A stretch of DNA of 64,000 bases from Fibrobacter sp. (GTDB taxonomy: Bacteria > Fibrobacterota > Fibrobacteria > Fibrobacterales > Fibrobacteraceae). The position numbers and the translations under genes are program-made. The stretch's first letter is position 1. Every line of letters starts with the position of its first letter. The notes under the pieces were generated by a model that had not been told where the DNA came from, ran no database searches, and saw nothing but the letters and a program-made list of their open reading frames with translations. The stretch is taken from the NCBI GenBank assembly GCA_024399015.1, contig JAKSIC010000001.1:496001-560000 (forward strand). The letters run 5' to 3'. Positions 61,042 to 64,000 of this stretch are shown piece by piece.

Positions 61042-62226
61042 TTACTTGATGATTTCGGTTACGGAGCCAGCACCAACGGTACGGCCACCTTCGCGGATAG
61101 CAAAGCGGAGCTGCTTTTCCATTGCGATCGGGGCAATGAGAGTGGTGTGGATGGTCACGGTGTCACCCGGGGTCACCATTTCGACACCTTCCGGAAGCTG
61201 GATGGTACCAGTAACGTCGGTGGTGCGGAAGTAGAACTGCGGACGATAGCCGTTCATGAACGGAGTATGGCGGCCACCTTCGTCCTTAGTAAGAACGTAG
61301 ATTTCAGCCTTGAATTCGGTGTGCGGAGTAACGGACTTCGGAGCAGCCAAAACCTGGCCACGAGAGATGTCCTTCTTTTCTGCACCGCGGAGGAGGAGAC
61401 CAACGTTGTCACCTGCCTGAGCGTCGTCGAGGAGCTTGCGGAACATTTCAACACCGGTAACCACGTATTCGGTGGTTTCGCCGAGACCAACACGTTCGAC
61501 CTTGTCGTTCAGATGAACAACGCCGCGTTCGATACGACCGGTAGCAACAGTGCCACGACCGGTGATGGTGAACACGTCTTCGATCGGCATGAGGAACGGC
61601 TTGTCGGTTTCACGAGCCGGCAGCGGGATGTATTCGTCGCATGCGCCCATGAGTTCCATGATCTTGTCCTGGTATTCTGCGTCGCCTTCGAGAGCCTTGA
61701 GAGCAGAACCGCGGATGATCGGGGTGTTGTCGCCGTCAAATTCGTACTTGGAGAGAAGATCGCGAACTTCCATTTCGACGAGGTCGAGAAGTTCAACGTC
61801 ATCAACCATGTCAACCTTGTTCATGAAAACAACGATCTTGGGCACGCCAACCTGGTGGGCGAGCAAGATGTGTTCACGAGTCTGGGGCATGGGACCGTCA
61901 GTTGCAGCAACGACGAGGATTGCGCCGTCCATCTGAGCAGCACCAGTAACCATGTTCTTGACGTAGTCAGCATGGCCCGGGCAGTCAACGTGTGCATAGT
62001 GACGTGCAGCAGAGGTGTATTCAACGTGGGAAGTGTTAATCGTGATACCACGAGCCTTTTCTTCCGGTGCGTTGTCAATTTCGTCGAAGCGCTTTGCAGC
62101 TGCGAGACCCTTAGCAGCGAGGGTGGTGCAGATTGCAGCGGTCAAAGTGGTTTTACCGTGGTCAACGTGACCGATGGTGCCGATGTTGCAGTGCGGCTTG
62201 CTTCTGTCAAAATGTTCTTTTGCCAT
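61042..62226 (-). CDS. tuf: Elongation factor Tu
   Basis: 394 residues. GTP-binding motifs are [10 protein letters not shown] (G1), DCPGHADYV (G3) and NKVD (G4), and the switch I Thr region reads RGITINTSH. Domains II and III complete the protein, ending [11 protein letters not shown]. It delivers aminoacyl-tRNA to the ribosome. The antisense strand is open across the whole gene, reflecting strong codon bias. Confidence 0.98.
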   Translation of the reverse strand: MAKEHFDRSKPHCNIGTIGHVDHGKTTLTAAICTTLAAKGLAAAKRFDEIDNAPEEKARGITINTSHVEYTSAARHYAHVDCPGHADYVKNMVTGAAQMDGAILVVAATDGPMPQTREHILLAHQVGVPKIVVFMNKVDMVDDVELLDLVEMEVRDLLSKYEFDGDNTPIIRGSALKALEGDAEYQDKIMELMGACDEYIPLPARETDKPFLMPIEDVFTITGRGTVATGRIERGVVHLNDKVERVGLGETTEYVVTGVEMFRKLLDDAQAGDNVGLLLRGAEKKDISRGQVLAAPKSVTPHTEFKAEIYVLTKDEGGRHTPFMNGYRPQFYFRTTDVTGTIQLPEGVEMVTPGDTVTIHTTLIAPIAMEKQLRFAIREGGRTVGAGSVTEIIK

Positions 62227-62248
62227 GATTCTATCTCCATTTAGTGAG

Positions 62249-62320
<72 letters not shown>

Positions 62321-62360
62321 ATATTCCTCATAACGAGCTCTCATGTCGTTATGAGGTTAG

Positions 62361-62443
62361 TGGGTAGGAGTGGTTTCGAACCACTGTAGGCGTGAGCCAA
62401 CGGATTTACAGTCCGTCCCCTTTAACCACTCGGGCACCTACCC
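62361..62443 (-). tRNA. tRNA-Tyr (GTA anticodon)
   Basis: 83 nt with the long variable arm of class II tRNAs. The acceptor is GGGTAGG / CCTACCC and the anticodon loop CTGTAAA. It lies between the two threonine tRNAs. Confidence 0.95.
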
Positions 62444-62452
62444 ATTATGTCA

Positions 62453-62525
62453 AGCCAAAGATAGGAATCGAACCTACGACCGGCTGATTACAAATCAGCT
62501 GCTCTACCAGCTGAGCTACTTTGGC
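62453..62525 (-). tRNA. tRNA-Thr (TGT anticodon)
   Basis: 73 nt. The acceptor is GCCAAAG / CTTTGGC, and the anticodon stem CTGAT / ATCAG carries loop TTGTA with anticodon TGT. It is the first transcribed gene of the block. Confidence 0.95.
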
Positions 62526-62564
62526 AAGTAACCCTAACATTCCGTGTTGAACATTAGAGTGTGC

Positions 62565-62596
62565 CAAATTTAATAAGAAATACGATGACTTGTCAA
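62565..62596 (-). promoter_or_regulatory. Promoter-like TTG-N21-TAAATTTG for the tRNA-tuf operon
   Basis: On the minus strand TTG (62596-62594), 21 nt, then TAAATTTG (62572-62565), 39 nt before the first tRNA. TAAATTTG exactly fits TAnnTTTG. The surrounding 363-bp gap (62526-62888) is AT-rich and otherwise holds only an 11-codon frame and a terminator. Confidence 0.6.
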
Positions 62597-62835
62597 CGAA
62601 AATCGCGTATTTTTCTAAAAAAAATCAAATTTTTTCAAAATATATGTACACACAATAGGTTAAACAGTGTTGATAGATTGTGAATAGACAAAAATAGGGC
62701 TTTTTCGCCCCTCCCCCATCGAATTTTTCTTTGTGTAGCAACAAGATACGCACTATATTAAAAGTGAAATTTTGGTTAGCATGGCCAACGCCTTCAAGGA
62801 CGGAAAGAAAATCTAGGCTGCATTTACGACAAATG

Positions 62836-62874
62836 AAAAAAGTCCAACCCCGATTTGCGAGGTTGGACTTCTTG
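62836..62874 (-). terminator. Terminator of the broken FISUMP gene
   Basis: AAGTCCAACC / GGTTGGACTT forms a perfect 10-bp stem with an 11-nt loop; on the minus strand it is followed by TTTTTT. Confidence 0.8.
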
Positions 62875-62888
62875 AATTTTTTGAAAGC

Positions 62889-64000
62889 TTAATCCTTCAG
62901 GCAACGGACGGAAAGCTGGCTAGTCACCGTGAGGAGAGTCAAACCTGCATCGTCATCGGAAGCCTGTATAAACAAGCGGAACGCATACTTAGTATCGCCC
63001 GTCAACCTATCGGAAGTCCAGAAGGCGGCACTACCTCCCACATCCCTCATCGATTCTTCCATAAAGTACTTGAATCCTCCCGCAAGGGCGGAGAAGCCAT
63101 AGGTGTCTTTTCCGTTATAGTCGTTTACCCAACTAGAAGTAGCCTTCAATCGCTTTCCAGCAATGTCTGCACCACCAACGGTTTCAATCAACTTTTCGAC
63201 TTCACCATAAGAAGGCAAATGCCACCCGTTGAGGTTGCACTCCACAATGACGGATCAGAGTTATGGTTGGAGTAGTACCCGCTTGAGGATCTGGTATAGG
63301 TGTATATGGCAGAGAAACCGTAGGGGTTTTTGGTTCCAGTCCTAGGACTATACAGAAGTCGGTAAGCAGCCTTGTTGGAAATATCCGATCTTCCGCTCAC
63401 GAGACTCATAAGATTCAAGAAGTCAACATAAGTGGGCAAATGCCAGCCATCAGGACAGGCAGACAAAGCTGCATTCTTTCTTCACCCTCATACCTGAGAT
63501 TTTCAGTCATCCATTCCTGGGGACCAATCTTTACGGTTTTGTAACTTTCCCCGTCGCGTTCGTCTTCAAGAGTGTCATATTCGCAGTTGTCCTCGGTATC
63601 GTCACGACAAGGTTCTGCCATGACGATTTTAATTTCACTGGAAGAACTTTCTGCCGTAGAGGAACTGGATTCATCCTCATCGGAAGCGGACGGATTAGTA
63701 ATCCAGCCCCATTTATCCAATTCTTCATCATGGTAGCAGACAAGCTCCACATTGGAATCGTAGTTATAGGACAGCTTGCCTTCCACGCTAGAGTTACATT
63801 TGCAGCTCAATGCATCGGACAAAGTGTAGATGCTACAAACGTAATTCGTGCTAGAACTGGACTTCTTATCGGATTCAGATCTGGAAACATTATTTTCGCG
63901 AGAAGAAGAACTGACTTTCCCACTGGAGGAAGACTGAATTTCCTCAGAAGAGGAATCGTCCTCCGGACCTTGCACTGGTGACTCATGCCCATCATCGCCG
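62889..64000 (-). pseudogene. FISUMP-domain gene broken by two frame-changing deletions (5' end outside window)
   Basis: Three overlapping frames together spell one damaged gene. The first (64000-63415) has a Ser-rich linker and then the start of a FISUMP domain, RDGESYKTVKIG, WMTENLRY, before losing register near 63480. The second frame (63466-63188) resumes at LSACPDGWHLPTYVDF and runs to DPSLWSAT, where it breaks. The third (63245-62889) resumes at CNLNGWHLPSYGEVEK and ends with SVRCLKD. Segments expected between these parts (the CxKYGRLYxW region, and the end of one domain plus the start of the next) are missing, so deletions rather than single-base errors are likely. The original probably had two tandem domains on a lipoprotein. 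Confidence 0.7.

Noticed and set aside
62781-62816. An 11-codon frame starting ATGGCCAACGCC after a TATATT box
   Set aside because: Too short to support as a gene without conservation data; it could be a leader remnant.

Overview
The window looks like chromosome of a Fibrobacter-type bacterium (Fibrobacterota). The basis is three proteins or remnants with the Fibrobacter succinogenes major paralogous (FISUMP) domain, secreted plant-cell-wall hydrolases ending in T9SS-like or basic C-terminal tails, many Ser-rich lipoproteins, and promoter-like boxes of the Bacteroidota/Fibrobacterota kind (TTG, 20-21 nt, TAnnTTTg). No phage, insertion sequence, integron or CRISPR array was seen.

Layout. 1-4.5 kb: the end of an unknown protein, a GHKL ATPase and two unknown genes, with several short inverted and tandem repeats between them. 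4.5-10.2 kb: an overlapping addA-addB pair encoding a recombination helicase-nuclease. 10.4-16.4 kb: a MORN-like repeat protein, PRPP synthetase and a secreted GH74 xyloglucanase. 16.5-25.6 kb: small lipoproteins, lysA, a FISUMP lipoprotein, a CotH-type lipoprotein, a VWA protein, a macro-domain protein, an Ala/Lys-rich protein carrying a glycogen-binding-like domain, and rpe. 25.8-36.7 kb: a glycan-degradation block of GH44, DUF4874/DUF4832, GH127, an HD-GYP signalling protein and GH9. 36.8-44.4 kb: a FISUMP lipoprotein and a five-gene Opp/Dpp-type ABC importer whose OppB carries an unusual repeat insertion. 44.8-47.9 kb: enolase with an Ala/Lys/Cys tail, a lipoprotein and an outer-membrane barrel. 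48.0-62.5 kb: the transcription/translation superoperon, read on the minus strand as tRNA-Thr, tRNA-Tyr, tRNA-Thr, tuf, rpmG, tRNA-Trp, secE, nusG, rplK, rplA, rplJ, rplL, rpoB, rpoC, rpsL, rpsG. 62.9-64.0 kb: a broken FISUMP gene that runs off the window.

The most striking non-coding signal is a set of six 36-37 bp inverted repeats (GGGTACTAAAC, about 15 nt, TTTAGTACCC). They lie in two triplets, one upstream of the GH127 gene and one upstream of the DUF4874-GH44 pair. Copies are about 85 bp apart in most cases, and each triplet starts about 65-70 bp upstream of a core-promoter candidate. They look like operator arrays that would co-regulate the two glycan-degradation units; no regulator gene for them is recognisable in the window.

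Functionally, GH74, GH44, GH9 and GH127 together point to degradation of xyloglucan, cellulose and arabinose-decorated glycans outside the cell. The Opp-type importer could bring in peptides or oligosaccharides, but the sequence does not say which.
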